Counted from the stretch's first letter, positions 9,254 to 20,077 are shown. The stretch is DNA of 30,803 nucleotides from Guyanagaster necrorhizus (GCF_019112545.1 NW_025064914.1:1-30803); one strand, 5' to 3'. Notes: generated from the letters alone by a model not told the origin. Program-made: numbers and translations.

Positions 9254-10795
9254 GGTTCCGTACACAAGAAGTCACCAGGGAAGCACTCGGTCCTCTCATT
9301 CCAAGTGACGAAAGCTGATTGGTTCAAATGGGCATTGAGAGAGACCGGCATGCATACGAGCCGTGGATTCCTTCTTGTCTTGGTGGCCGCAATTATCCCT
9401 TCCCGCTACTGGAGAGATGAGGGTTCCTTTAAAACGTCGCAACGACGGCGCTGCTTACTAATGTCCCCCGTCAGGCTAGGAACTCCGCTCTTGGCTCTTG
9501 TTCCTGCTATAAACCAGTGAAGGCGAGGTTTATCTCTCGAGTGGAAATCATCACGAAAGGCAGGTAGGCGAGTAATTTGTATATGCTGATGGTGGTAGGT
9601 GAAGGAAGGGTGACGATTGCTTGGTTGGACTCGGAAGTCTCCGTATCGTTTGCAGACAACGCGTCGACTCCTCGCGCGTCGCCGATGCTGAGGGAAGGTC
9701 AAACGTAATTGTATTTTTTTGGTTGGAATGTACCGAAATATTGATGAACGATGCGCAGGGTCCTGACAATTGGATGTCATGGTAGCGAATAAATACTACT
9801 GGGCAAAAGTGGGTCCACTTGAGCCAAGAAATAACGAAAGATAACGGACGCACCCATGAGCTATAAGATCGTTCCTTCAACGAGGTCATCAAGGCGCTAG
9901 AACGTGGATATCAACATAGGCCGATGCAATGAAGATGGCAACGATGCGCCCAGGAAGATGATGGAACTTGAGCACGAGGGTAAAAAGCAAGAGGCAACGG
10001 GCAAGAGATTTTCAAATTTGTGCCTCTTTGATCCTTACCGTCACGTCCACATTTCATTTTGGCCGCGACAAGTCCTACCATATTCCTTGTGTTCTTTCAC
10101 TACTGAACATTATGGTTCCTATGGTTCCAAAACTCGATATTCGAATATCTGCGGTCCCGACATTGACAGCGACGTCCGACGATGGTGCAGGATAGCCCAA
10201 GCAGACTGCCAGTGGTATTGTTGACTTTGTAGGGGAGTAAATCTGCTGGCTACAGGTATGTTGTTGGACCTCTTATCGTGCCTGCCATTGCTCATTGTCA
10301 CCCCTCGGTTTGTAGACAAAGCTATCTCATTAGCGCAGCGTCTGAAGAGGAGAATATTTCACCAGCATTCATGCAGGGCTCCAACCTACAGGCTATTGAC
10401 AATCCACGGGATTCTCGACAAGCTATCTTTGCGTTCTCTGTTCCCTAAACCAAGTGGCAAAGCTAGGACAGAGAGGGGATGGCGGTGGAAGCACAGTGAC
10501 TGCAGCTGCTGTGAAGATAACCCCCCCCCTTGAAGATAGTCGCCTCGGCTTCGCGCGAATGGGACCGGCGATGAGAACGGGCTGGTCTCAAACCTGCCAG
10601 TAGCAATCGACATTCTGTAGCAGAAGATAAATCGTTGATACAGGACACGGGGAGCTATCAAGACGCACCGGAGAAACGTTGAGCAGCGCACGACTCCTCG
10701 AGCTCCTCTCATGGTTGTATGAATGTTTCTCTATGACCACTCTTCTAGCTGTTTCGGCGGAAACAAAGCTAGGGCGTCCCGTTGCATGTCCATTC
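9254..10795. other. Unresolved 1.5 kb between STS1 and SDR, no gene recognised
   Basis: Base composition is gene-like and CpG-normal, but the open frames are short (longest about 124 aa, on both strands) and none shows a domain. I looked for cytochrome P450 signatures (a heme-binding FxxGxRxCxG or ExxR with spacing) because they are common beside terpene synthases, and found none. The plus-strand frame 9904-10224 (106 aa, from MDINIGRCNEDGNDAPRK) and the minus-strand frame 9406-9780 are candidates at best. A run of C (10520-10528) occurs. The stretch may be a decayed gene or long regulatory DNA. Confidence 0.35.
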
Positions 10796-11499
10796 TTAGC
10801 CTTTGAAGTCGAAAGACACGTTATTTGCTGACATCCTAAATAGCACTGTTGTCGCTGCGGATAGTGATTCAAGATACCTCGGCCAATCCTCAGGAATTTG
10901 ATTGGGAAGATACCAGTCCGTATATGTGGTGGACCTACGTAGGCGCACCAGGTTCGAATTGGTGGCAGCAAGGAAGGGGAGAAGAAACTCTGCTTCAATT
11001 TCAGCGGCAAAGAACTCGCGTGTCCTGGTCGCTGTCATCGTTACCTTCGACCAGATCAATGTTAACGGCGAAGCCAGAGATTGTGATGCGATATGTATAT
11101 GCGCTTCTCCTCCCACCACCACCATCAACTTCGACTCGTTCCTCAAATGCCAATCACCGCCGCTCAATGCTAGCAGCCTTCCTGTTTTCCTACCATCGGT
11201 CTCAAGGTAACCAACAGAGCGCGTTGTCCCTTCCAACCGTCTCTAGAATTTTCTATAGAGGTATCCTTGTCTTTTATGCTGAAAAGGCGCGTCTAATTCC
11301 GAACTTACAGACATTGATGTTCGCCATTGGATCTCGTCGTTCTTCGAGAGAGCGACATTGGCACGAAACGGACCCTATCGCTGGAAAAAATACGCGAGAA
11401 CTTATTCAGTATGCTTCCACCACCACTACTTGCAGCGCTTCACATGCCTCCCTCAGTCAATATACTATCGCATGCATAAATGCTGCAGGCGTCCTGTGA
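10796..11499. other. Overlapping antisense open frames, coding strand undecided
   Basis: Two long open frames overlap on opposite strands. On the plus strand 10849-11499 gives 216 aa, starting MSLRIVIQDTSANPQEFDWE and Ser/Arg-rich later. On the minus strand 10796-11236 gives 146 aa, with DWYLPNQIPEDWPRYL near its C-terminus and a VVVGGEAHIHIASQ stretch. A further plus frame (10902-11210, 102 aa) overlaps both. None has a family I recognise. The minus frame looks the more protein-like in composition, but this is impression, not proof. At most one is likely to be translated. Confidence 0.25.
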
Positions 11500-11752
11500 T
11501 CTAGAGTCAGCAGACCTTGTAAGCACTCAAATTTTCCGCGTTACACATGACGTAAGCGGTACTGTTCTTTGTTTAGCGACCATGATTTCTTTCATTAGTG
11601 TATGTGCCCAACTCATGGATCTCACTGCCGGACAAAATGATAGTATGTAATCTTTTCCCTATATTGCTAGCCGTATGACCAACAATCTTCCGTCCATCCC
11701 ACTACAGGCCTCTTTACTAAGCACCTTAATGTCGCCGTTCGGTCATGCTCGC

Positions 11753-11760
11753 TATAAATA
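11753..11760 (+). promoter_or_regulatory. Possible TATA box upstream of the SDR gene
   Basis: TATAAATA lies 108 bp before the SDR start codon. A second AT-rich candidate, acatataaag, sits nearer at about 11820. Either could set transcription; neither is decisive. Confidence 0.35.
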
Positions 11761-11868
11761 TCAGCATTTGCGTAGGCTATCGGCATGAACGCATGGGAGC
11801 GCAGACTCCGGTTCAAGATCACATATAAAGCTGGGAAGCATAGACCTCGTCCTTCACTATCCCTCGTA

Positions 11869-13160
11869 ATGGCTCCCAGAACCCATGAACAATTAGTCGC
11901 AAACCAAACCAGACCCCCACCCGCCGTTGTTACCGCCGACCTAAGCGGGAAGACACTCGTCCTGATTGGCGCCAACACCGGTCTGGGATTCGAAGCTGCG
12001 AAGCATTTCGCTAGGATGAACCCTGCGCGGCTAGTGCTGACTTCAAGAGACGAAGCAAAGGGGAAGAAGGCTCTAGCCCGCATGTTTCATTCGCTTATCA
12101 CATTTACAAGCCCGGCTCATCCTGGTATTCTCAGAGATCGAGGAGGACACTGGCTATACCAAGGCGGAGCTTTGGATCATTGATCTCACGAGTTTCAGCA
12201 GCGTCATCCCGTTCGCTGACAAGGCCGAACGGGAACTGGGCCGATTAGATATCCTTGTGGAGAATGCCGGTGTCGTAATGTGGGAATACGAACAAGTCGA
12301 AGGTTGGGAGAAAACGTATATGGGATCTTCTTCCAGAGGATAAAGGCTTACCATCATCTCAGTATGCATACAAATAACCTCGGTCCCGGCTTACTCGCTA
12401 TTCGTCTGATCCCCAAGATGCTCGAAACGGCTCGCAAGCATTCCGTCAACCCAAGACTGGTGGTCGTCGCCAGCGACACGCATTATTGGACGTCGATTGA
12501 AAAGGACGTCATCGCTTCTCCCAATATCCTCGTGAAGCTGTCAGACAAGGATTATTGCACAAAAGAGTACGTCCAAATCCATATGATCTACCCCTCGCTG
12601 TCGCTAACCTGTGAACAGAGTAATGAAACGCCGATATTCTGATACCAAATGTGCGTAACACGTTGACTCTTCTTCACAATGGATGGACCTGCCTCATACC
12701 TTCGCCAGTGCTCAATGTTCTCTTTGCCCGCGCTCTGCAGTCCCATGTCCCAACGATCACCGTTAACTCTGTTAACCCCGGGTTCTGTTTCTCGGGCCTC
12801 GGATCTGGTGCTCCTCCAGAGGAGGCCGAACGCCTAGAAAAGATGCGAAAAGAGCTAGCGTTCACTACAGAAGAGGGGAGCCGGCAGATAGTATATGCTG
12901 CCGTGGGGTCTCCAGATGACGAGGAGAAGCTTCGGGGAAAGTATATTCACTTGTCTGAGGTCGTGGAGGAGAGCGACTTTGTGATCAGCGAGGATGGCAA
13001 GATCGTGCAGGATAAGGTTTGGGTGAGTAGCTTTTTTGCCGGGGCCATTTGTGGGGTAGATGGTTGATTTGTTTGTGTTTAGGAGGAGATGTTGGAGATT
13101 TTTGGGAAAGTTGATCCTAAGGTCCCGGAGGTGGCTAAAGCTCATCTAGCTAAGGCCTGA
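11869..13160 (+). CDS. Short-chain dehydrogenase/reductase (SDR)
   Basis: NAD(P)-dependent oxidoreductase of the classical SDR type, similar in layout to retinol dehydrogenase/WWOX-like enzymes. Six exons: 11869-12079, 12135-12315, 12363-12566, 12619-12650, 12709-13022 and 13083-13160, joining to 1020 nt (339 aa). Residues 1-20 start MAPRTHEQLVANQTRPPPAV. The cofactor-binding glycine motif is GANTGLG near residue 35. ENAG replaces the usual NNAG. VVASDTHYW supplies the catalytic Ser, YSDTK the Tyr-x-x-x-Lys pair (Tyr codon just before intron 4), and VNSVNPGF follows. Introns 2-5 are GT-AG. Intron 1 (12080-12134) must use a GC donor (gcatgt) to keep frame, giving KALAQIEEDTGY. The start is the first ATG in frame after which SDR homology begins; an upstream in-frame ATG at 11785 exists but adds no recognisable sequence. 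It lies 3.2 kb downstream of STS1 in the same orientation; oxidation or reduction of a terpene alcohol or ketone is a reasonable inference, not shown. Confidence 0.93.
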
Positions 13161-13440
13161 TATTCGCTAGTTGATGAACATGTAGGATGTAGGGTGATGA
13201 GTGATGACGCGTCGATTTGCATCATCATTCTCTTCGTCTGTTTAAGAAAGCGAGCTGGTGTTAATTTGGTTAACCCTATACGTTATTATCTATCATGCAT
13301 CACTCAGTTTTTCGTCTTACACTATGTCGATTCGATTGTCAGGCCGGTCCGCAACGGCCTATGTCTGGGTGACCTCTCGGTGTTTTATATTGTATATGCA
13401 CGAATCTTGACTTATTCACGTTGAACTAACATTCTGTATG
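13161..13440. other. SDR 3' flank, nothing recognised
   Basis: CpG-normal intergenic DNA with no domain-bearing frame. It presumably contains the SDR transcript end; no clear polyadenylation signal was chosen. Confidence 0.4.
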
Positions 13441-13870
13441 ATTTCGCAAGGGTAGAAAAAACTCTGTTCGCCCTGCTGTTGTTCCTCACAAAGTTTGTAA
13501 TGTTTTGCTCAAGTCATTCAATCCTTCTCTTTTGCCAAAATCAGACCTGTTTACACTTACTATGCTTGCATGTAATGGATTAGCTACAGTTATCATGACC
13601 TACTCTACAGGTGTATTTGTAGTGATGAAAACTGGAAAATGTATTTATGTTCGAGTTGGAAAGAGCATCAAAAGAGAAATAGATGTCCGTGAGCATAATG
13701 AAGAACAATATATCTTAAGACAGTAGAGTAGATACAGCATACAAAACAGAGGATGAGGATGGCTATAGCGAGATGGAAAAAGAACTTTTGATAGCAAACA
13801 AGAGCTTCTGGTAAATAGTCCAACCAGTGGTAACATAGAGATAGCAAGACAGTGAGTAGTGAAAGGCAAG
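13441..13870. other. CpG-poor, A/T-rich island, possible small insertion remnant
   Basis: This stretch is markedly poorer in CpG and richer in A/T than the DNA on either side, resembling the transposon blocks at the window ends. Open frames are short: plus 13505-13726 (73 aa) and minus 13668-13922 (84 aa), the latter hydrophobic by composition. No terminal repeat, target-site duplication or protein match is recognised. A decayed mobile element or an AT-rich regulatory/terminator region are both possible. Confidence 0.35.
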
Positions 13871-14000
13871 ACAACAAAAGGACAACACGAGCCGCAATTT
13901 TACGGTAAAGACAAAATTCCATGTGGTACCTCGACCGACCGGGATCCTTACCACCCCGAGTTCCTCTCCCCCGCTCGAAGACAATCTGGAGCCAGCTATA

Positions 14001-15038
14001 TCATCGGAGAGATCCTGCGCACTCCGCGCTGCGACGTTCTTCCCGATGAAGTGAACACAGGTGCATGTGGTGTTCCAGCTCCCAGGGTGGCGGTGTATGT
14101 GTAGATGATACCCAGTGATGGGTAGATGATGAAGCCGCACTGGATGAAGGAGAAAGGAGCCGGGAGGGAGTGATGAGTCGGCAAGCCAGAGCCAGGGGCA
14201 AAGGAAACCTGCTAGAGCTTCCACCAGCAGTACGAGCCTGCGATTGCAGCCGTTGAGCGGCGCGCTTCATCCCACAGGTGTCGCGTACCTTCTTGTGGAG
14301 CGAGGAATGCCTTGGATGATGTTGAGGTGGCTGCTGTGGGGCACGATACCACTGCGGCCGAGGGCGAGAAGGATCACGACGGGGTTCGGGTTCATGGCTG
14401 GGGAACGCCGAAGCGGGTGTGGTAATAAACGTGGGCAGCGTCGATGTTCGAGGCGGAGGAGCGGTGGGCGGGAGCGGGAACCTGTCAAAGGGGGGCGGGG
14501 GAAGGCTGAGTGGCACCGGCGGAGGACCGACGATGCCCTCGGGTCCCTTGACGACTTGATGGCAGGGCTTGTGCGGGTCGGTTTGAGGGTAGCGGTTCTG
14601 TGTCTTTGTCAGCCGGTGTTCGACTCGTCTGTGCTCAGCGAGTTTGGCGGCGGCCGAGAAGCGTCTGTACATCGGTCTACAGTCGAAGCACATAAGGTGC
14701 TCGACTTCGGGGCTGAGATATTAGTGGTAAGTACAGCTATTATAGAAGATGGAACATTGGACGACTCACTGCTTAGCCCGAATGTGAGCTTTTAGGTTAC
14801 TGAGCTGCAGGCTGCTGAAGGGGCAACCCGACTCAGTGCTCAGGCATGGGAATTTTCTGTGTCGGAACCATTGTCAGAGAAGAAAGAGAAAGATATAAAG
14901 CATTTCTGACTGTGTTGTCAAAGGCTCGCCTGTGAGGTGAGTCTTTTCGTGTCGTTGGACGTCGTGCTTCCTCGTCATTTTCACCCTGCATCCAGAATAC
15001 GTGCAGGCATAGATCTGTGGGTGCTTAGCTTGAAGGCG
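14001..15038 (-). CDS. C2H2 zinc-finger protein with Pro-rich C-terminus (5' end unresolved)
   Basis: Likely a nuclear DNA-binding protein. Three exons are clear: 15038-14911, 14856-14770 and 14712-14001, with GT-AG introns (donors gtcaga and gtgagt) and a consistent frame of 309 codons including the stop. Finger 1 is CTYSGC, then H-x3-H in RHEKTH, followed by a TGEP linker. Finger 2 is CLSTESGC (wider Cys spacing than usual) with AHIRAKH split across the intron. Finger 3 is CFDC with EHRRVEH. The last about 200 residues are rich in Pro, Ser, Arg and His (PPPVPLSLPPPPFDRFPLPP), a disordered tail. The first visible residues, RLQAKHPQ, look like the end of an earlier finger, so at least one upstream exon is missing from the model; a consensus acceptor (ttccag) precedes it. 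It lies tail-to-tail with the SDR gene, so a pathway-specific regulator is possible but unproven. Confidence 0.75.
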
Positions 15039-16522
15039 CTGGAATAAAATAAAGGTAAGTAAAGAAACAGGCGTAAGAGCAAAAATAAATTGTCTGACCG
15101 CCATGGGAGGGATCAGGAAGCAAGGGTAGGTGGGAGGAAAATGTCAGAGGGTGTTCTTGCAACGATGCAAGTTGAAGGATGACTTTAAACCTGGTAACCT
15201 GTGAACCAGTGCTGGATCGAGATTTTCAGCCATGTTCTCCTGCGGAAGACGCCGTAACGGCTGGTTAAACTGTAATCAAGATGGGAGCAGGACAGAACCA
15301 CCCAGGAACAAGGTCCGACATTGTCGTTGTTCTGCGAGCGGACACGGGTGCTGATGAACCCTGCATCTCCGTAAAGGGATCGCACTGTGTTTTTCCCGTT
15401 CCTCTTGCCTGATTACTGGCCTAACGACTCCAATACTTACAACTACAGACGGAGAGAAACACACTATGAACGGGACGTGAAATGGGGAAAACCCAGAAGA
15501 GTGGCTACTACCTGTCGGAGACGATCCTTTTTTGGATACAAAGTAGAGTTTCGTAGCGCGTGCACGCTCCCCGAATTGGCGCAAGATTCATCAATAATGA
15601 CAGCATCTTTTAAGGGACAAAGTACTCAGACTGCTAAAAAATTCGACGCTCGAGTGACACGTCGACACTTCAGCGAGATTAGTACTGAATGGAAAAAATT
15701 CGATACTAAGACCACCTTCTTGTTCGGCACAGAAAGAATTATCATTGTCTGTTATTTATGTTTCATCAGATTCTCCGCAGCCTGTAGCGAGATTGACACT
15801 GAAATCTCGATTCGAGTCCTCGTTGATGATCATATCTGAGATTTGAAATATATGAATGCACCAAAAAATTGTGGGTCAGAAGGAAAAAGTGAGCTCAGCA
15901 CCAAGTAAATGAACCAGGTAATAACTTCCTCCTAGCGCCATTCGCTTGAAGCCGCAGGGAATTGGAGACATCGAGAGGCAGCAGTTGCAGGGTGAAAGTT
16001 GCTACGAAGATTGTCGGCTCACGTAATCATCCCTCCTTTTTGCCTTCTTACCACGACGACGACAGATTCAGTAGCAGCTTCGTTGATTCTCGGTGTCGTT
16101 GAAGGAGCATATATCTGCTGGTCCAGCCAGGATCCTGGATGCATTACGGCAATATTTTGCCAATGTTTTGATTTTAGCACGTAAGGTCGAATTTTGTTCC
16201 CTGTATCCTCTGGATTTTCATGCGGCGCCTCTTTATAAATACCTCCAGAACCTTCATAGCATTTTACTACTAATATTTATGCAGCATTGCGGGCTAGATT
16301 GATGGAGATGCAAGGAGATTTTTCCCTCTCTGCGGTATGCTATTTCCCCCTAAGATCTCCTTCTCGATCTTGCATGATCTTTGCAAGGCTCTTGTGAACG
16401 TCTAGGCTGAGATCCTTTCAGTACTCGCTATCAATACTTTGGTAAGAGATTTTAGTCTCTACATATACGCTCGAATCATGTTATTAGCATATCCTTCTGA
16501 TAGACCCACTGTGGACGGGCCT
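15039..16522. other. Intergenic DNA and possible 5' exon(s) of the zinc-finger gene
   Basis: The upstream exon of the minus-strand zinc-finger gene should lie in about 15060-15390. One candidate, MAENLDPALVHR at 15233 going left with a CAG/GTTACC donor, does not fit the phase of the next exon, so I do not call it. The plus frame 15387-15839 (150 aa) has no domain and contains loosely repeated motifs (aaaaaattcga at about 15640 and 15692). The rest to 16522 shows no gene. It includes the 3' flank of the methyltransferase pseudogene. Confidence 0.35.
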
Positions 16523-17957
16523 TCACTCCAAACGAAATTCGACAATACTGGTCTCCCCTGCATCCCATACACGCACAAACTTCAAGCCAACCTCCTGGCA
16601 CAGTTCAATGAAATGCTCCAAAGTGCGCTCTTGACTGTTGAACAAGCACATAACTGCCAGATCCATGTTGTACTGGGTCATGCCCCCCGCACCGTAGTTG
16701 GGCAGAAGAGGTTCCGGCGCTAGCTTAAGATCTGATACCGACCCGGGCGTGTTGCCGTCTCTATTCACATGCTGAATGATGTAGTCGTCTGCGACCATAG
16801 TCAGCGGCGGAAGACATGGCGGAGAGGAAACGTACTGATTAGCAGACGACTATTCGCCGACATAGCGTTCACCAAATTCCTTAAAATCATTTTGCATTCT
16901 TTGTCCGGCCAGTCATGTCTAGAAAAAATGGTAAGTACCCAGCCCAGGCTTCATGAGGATGCGACTAACAAGATATTTTTCAGCTTCGGATCATTATGGT
17001 CAAAGGGAGAAACAATCAGCATGAGATGGCGTGCTCACAAAGTACACATCACAACCTTTGACCGGTAATTCCGCAAAGAAATCCATAGCTTTGAATTCTA
17101 CGCGCCCTTCGCCAATAGCCATTGGGCAGAACTTTGGCCAAACTTCGTTCTTTGCCACTTCGATCTGTGCAGGTACATCTTGAAGCACGATGCGCAGGTT
17201 GGGATAGGCATCAACCAACTGCATAGAGACGATGCCGATTCCTCCTCCCATATCGCATACAATGGCACCATCACGAAGATCGCTCCACGGAAATGCATTG
17301 ACGACAGCTGACGTTTCAAGGAAGTCACCCCATCCTTTCATTCCCTTCCCGAAACGGATGCCTTTCGCAGCTCCGATATCTGTTCCCTATTCTAATTCCG
17401 AACACAAGAACCTGAATATCAGTGGAACGCGACACATACCGGACCCTGATACCACGAGAACATTGTTCCAGGATACTTGCTCCAGGAGTTGAAAGGAGTG
17501 TGGACAGGCGAATATGAATGTCCCCAATCCGGATCCTTCAAGTTTTCGGTGAGCATGGCGGCCGCTTTGTTTGTCTCGTCTGTTCTGAAGCAGAGATGGA
17601 TCATGTTGGCGTTTTGTTCTTTCATTCGAGGACCGGACTCACATAAGATCGGAAAAGGCCGATGCACCGTTTGTGCTCAAGAGCATCATGCTGAGTGCTG
17701 TTCAATCCTAACAAAAACCTTACGTTTAGCATGGCACGGTTAGGGTGAGCAACGAGAGCGCAGAGCTGAGCGCATGCGCCCTCTATCGTTTGGATGGCTT
17801 CTCTCATCTCCGTAGATGATACCTGATCATCTAAGGGATGGGGAGTGGTGTCGTCCAACGAAGGGACGTCAGGTTTAGCCGTCTTTGCGAAGGCATCCTC
17901 TACGGATTTGGTGGCGTTTGAGATGAGAGAGACAAGCTGGGACAGCTGGGAAGTCAT
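16523..17957 (-). pseudogene. O-methyltransferase pseudogene (plant-type OMT fold)
   Basis: SAM-dependent O-methyltransferase, recognisable exon by exon: 17957-17724 (78 aa helical N-terminus, MTSQLSQLVSLISNAT), about 17697-17643 (LSMMLLSTNGASAFSDL), 17584-17440 (TDETNKAAAMLTENLKDP), 17386-17039 (SAM motif I CDMGGGIGIVS, then VLQDVP), 16918-16836 (HDWPDKECKMIL, the catalytic-His region) and 16788-16523 (DYIIQHVNRDG to the stop). Two defects are visible. After the first exon the donor gtaagg is only 26 nt from the next coding stretch, out of phase, and the 80-90 residues of the winged-helix/dimerisation region usual in this family are absent. Near 17038-16919 the segment joining YF to HDW is degraded (the expected VRHIL has lost a His codon and its intron donor reads atgaag). 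The synthesis-related context suggests it once methylated the pathway product. Probably non-functional. Confidence 0.8.
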
Positions 17958-17993
17958 ATTTTGGGTAGGGAATTAGAGTCCCAAAGTCTGTGG

Positions 17994-18001
17994 CTTATAA
18001 G
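17994..18001 (-). promoter_or_regulatory. TATA-like element upstream of the methyltransferase
   Basis: The palindrome CTTATAAG ends 37 bp before the methyltransferase ATG at 17957, a distance similar to that in the two synthase genes. It suggests the pseudogene kept its promoter. Confidence 0.45.
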
Positions 18002-19015
18002 CGCGACTTATCGTCAATATTGTGATGCAATCCCTATATTTGTCGTCAGAAGTAGGTGTTTAGCCAGACTCCTTCCCATCGAGTGCGTCATAGGGGAAGG
18101 AAAGCTCCTTCATAGTGCTCTGATTGATTACTTCAACCAGCGTATATGCCGTACGCCAAGCTAGCTGCACCCTCATTGAAGAGAAAGGGAAGCTTCGTCA
18201 CCTCGTTCTCGTGTCTCGTACATTTCAGAATATCGGCCCATGCTGTGCACACATCTCTGCAATCGGCGTCCGCTACCGCCGAGTAACACTACCTAGCTAC
18301 CTCACGCAGCAAGGTCCTGGTGGAGGCTCGACGCAGCGCACCAGCGATGCGGTGTTCTTAAGGTGATGTAACGACACGTGAAGCAGCAGGTTAATTGGGT
18401 CACTATCATGAGGCTGTATCGCTGTCTTCTGTCGTAAATGCATTGAAAAGTTCCGGCGTAGCTCGTAATTGGTCATAAACCGGACTGGTAACGCACAAAA
18501 AAAGGGTATCCGCATAACCATAAACCAGCCATGAATAACCGCCGAAAATGCGACTTCAAGTTTCTACACCTTGGGTAGTAATCAATGAACTTTTGCATAT
18601 CAAGACTTACATAAGCGACTTCACCTCTCTTCCTACTGAATTCTCCAGGAAGTGGTTGATTCCGAGTCCTATGCTTGTGGACGGTAAAGTGGGCCCTACC
18701 TAATTTCAAATTTGACCTTTGCCTTTCTCACCAGTCTACCTACCTTCGCATTCGAAATCCAGTTCTGCACTAATAATTAAGGCTGATCAATGTGAGTGTC
18801 GGCATGCTGACCTTGAATACGAGCAGAGTCGCGAGTACCACTGAGGACTAGTGGAAGAATACCGCCTCGTCACGATAATGGGGTCATTGGTCAGAGAACA
18901 GACCGTGATGTTCGACGTTGGAACATGGGATCCAAGGGCAGAGTATGTGTTACACCTGGTCGTTTATTCCCTTCTGATAACACTCATCCATCAAAGTATA
19001 TAACGTCGCCCCGTA
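18002..19015. other. Intergenic, no gene recognised
   Basis: Short open frames occur on both strands (minus 18297-18521 and 18473-18709, plus 18124-18366). The minus frame at 18709 has a consensus donor (gtaagt) after RKRGEVAY, hinting at a spliced gene, but no acceptor or domain could be matched. I see no RNA gene or mobile element. Confidence 0.35.
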
Positions 19016-19325
19016 TTAGGTGTCAGGGAGCTTCTGGATCTCGGCAAGTTTCTCAGAGGTGGGGACACCTGGTGGACAATCTTTCATATAATCTCCGATA
19101 CACATGATGCGACAGTCCACCCACCGTGACGAGTCCGCCAAGAGGTGGGAGGATATCGGCAAAATAGTGGGGAATTGAGAAGAACTCGTCCAGTTCGCCC
19201 AAGTTGTCGAGATGCCCGCGTCTATCCATGTCGATGATTTGCCAGTATTGACCCATCGGTTTCGAGGGTGAAGGGAAGAGGAGGCAATTGTCTTGCGAGT
19301 AGCCTGAACCAGATTTACAACGCAC
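19016..19325 (-). pseudogene. Fragment of a fungal hypothetical family with an MGQYW motif
   Basis: The frame 19325-19053 reads SPSKPMGQYWQIIDMDRR, then LGELDEFF. To my knowledge this matches a family of uncharacterised proteins widespread in mushroom genomes (MGQYW followed by a DKR-G-LGKLGEF pattern). After LVTV the family continuation CRIMCIGDYMKDCPPG lies in another frame (19016-19378), so a frameshift at about 19125-19135 breaks it. The copy is also short. No function is known for the family. No neighbouring link is evident. Confidence 0.5.
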
Positions 19326-19512
19326 GTCAAGAGATAATTTAACTGCTGCTGACGCTCTTTAAATTTGAGCGTGTGCACATCGAGTGATCGTCACTCCGGT
19401 GTTCATCCGTAGACGACGATGCTAGGAGACTTCCGAAAAGGCATCGAGTTCGGGTCGTGCTATATTTGAGACTAGCTGCTCCAATAATAGTCGTAGGCAG
19501 GCTGAGCAACCG

Positions 19513-19545
19513 CGGCAGGTTCTTGGCAGGTTCTCGGCAGGTTCC
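19513..19545 (+). repeat. Three tandem copies of an 11-bp unit
   Basis: cggcaggttct, tggcaggttct and cggcaggttcc follow each other directly; a degenerate extension (tgttctgttcc) comes next. It is a simple minisatellite between genes. No function is implied. Confidence 0.85.
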
Positions 19546-19777
19546 TGTTCTGTTCCTTGTTCGCAGAAGTTATCATCTTACTCCACGGTGTAATTCTGCG
19601 CATAAATGACCGATAAATTTGACTTCCGGCACACATTGCCCCGCTAACACGTAAAGAAAACGAGAGTGAAGCCTTGAGGACCTATTTCGACCCGAAAACC
19701 TGGTATATGTTCATCTGCGTCGGACGGCCCATAGATAATGAGGTGAAGGTGATCATGCTAAATGGATTCTGAGATAC

Positions 19778-20077
19778 TCACAATTTCTCATCCTCGTCAT
19801 ACTCTGAAATGACAATCATGGGTGTGACAAATTTCTCGTCATCATAAGAACCCTCAACATCGCTACTGTCTGGTGGGCGGAAGACCAGGAAAACGACGCT
19901 CAAGGCCGCAGAGACCACAAGCGTGCACAGAGTCGTGAGCGCTAAGAGGAAGCACGGCGAAATGAGGGCCTGTGGGTAGACAAGGACGAGGAAGAGGAGG
20001 ACTGGGTAAGCGATGAGGATGATGAGGAGGGATTCTTGGATGAACGCGTGGGCTGAGTCGACGGCCGTGGCAGGCAT
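19778..20077 (-). CDS. Small two-pass membrane protein, hypothetical
   Basis: A 99-aa frame from ATG at 20077. Residues 15-35 (LLIILIAYPVLLFLVLVYP) and about 38-67 (ISPCFLLALTTLCTLVVSAA and onward) form two hydrophobic membrane segments. The C-terminal 30 residues are acidic (SSDVEGSYDDEKF, EYDEDEKL). No family is recognised. The stop coincides with a perfect donor (ttgtgagtatc), so the true protein may be spliced there and run further left; no convincing downstream exon was found. The alternative minus frame 19863-20252 overlaps and looks like a shadow. Confidence 0.5.
   Translation of the reverse strand: MPATAVDSAHAFIQESLLIILIAYPVLLFLVLVYPQALISPCFLLALTTLCTLVVSAALSVVFLVFRPPDSSDVEGSYDDEKFVTPMIVISEYDEDEKL

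Noticed and set aside
9254..11740. A cytochrome P450 expected beside the terpene synthase
   Set aside because: No heme-binding or ExxR motif could be read in any frame; context alone is not enough to call one.
15198..15233. MAENLDPALVHR as first exon of the zinc-finger protein
   Set aside because: Its donor leaves phase 2, which does not fit the phase-0 start of the next exon at 15038.
15387..15839. 150-aa plus-strand ORF
   Set aside because: No domain, and no splice or promoter support. Its repeated aaaaaattcga motifs suggest non-coding DNA.
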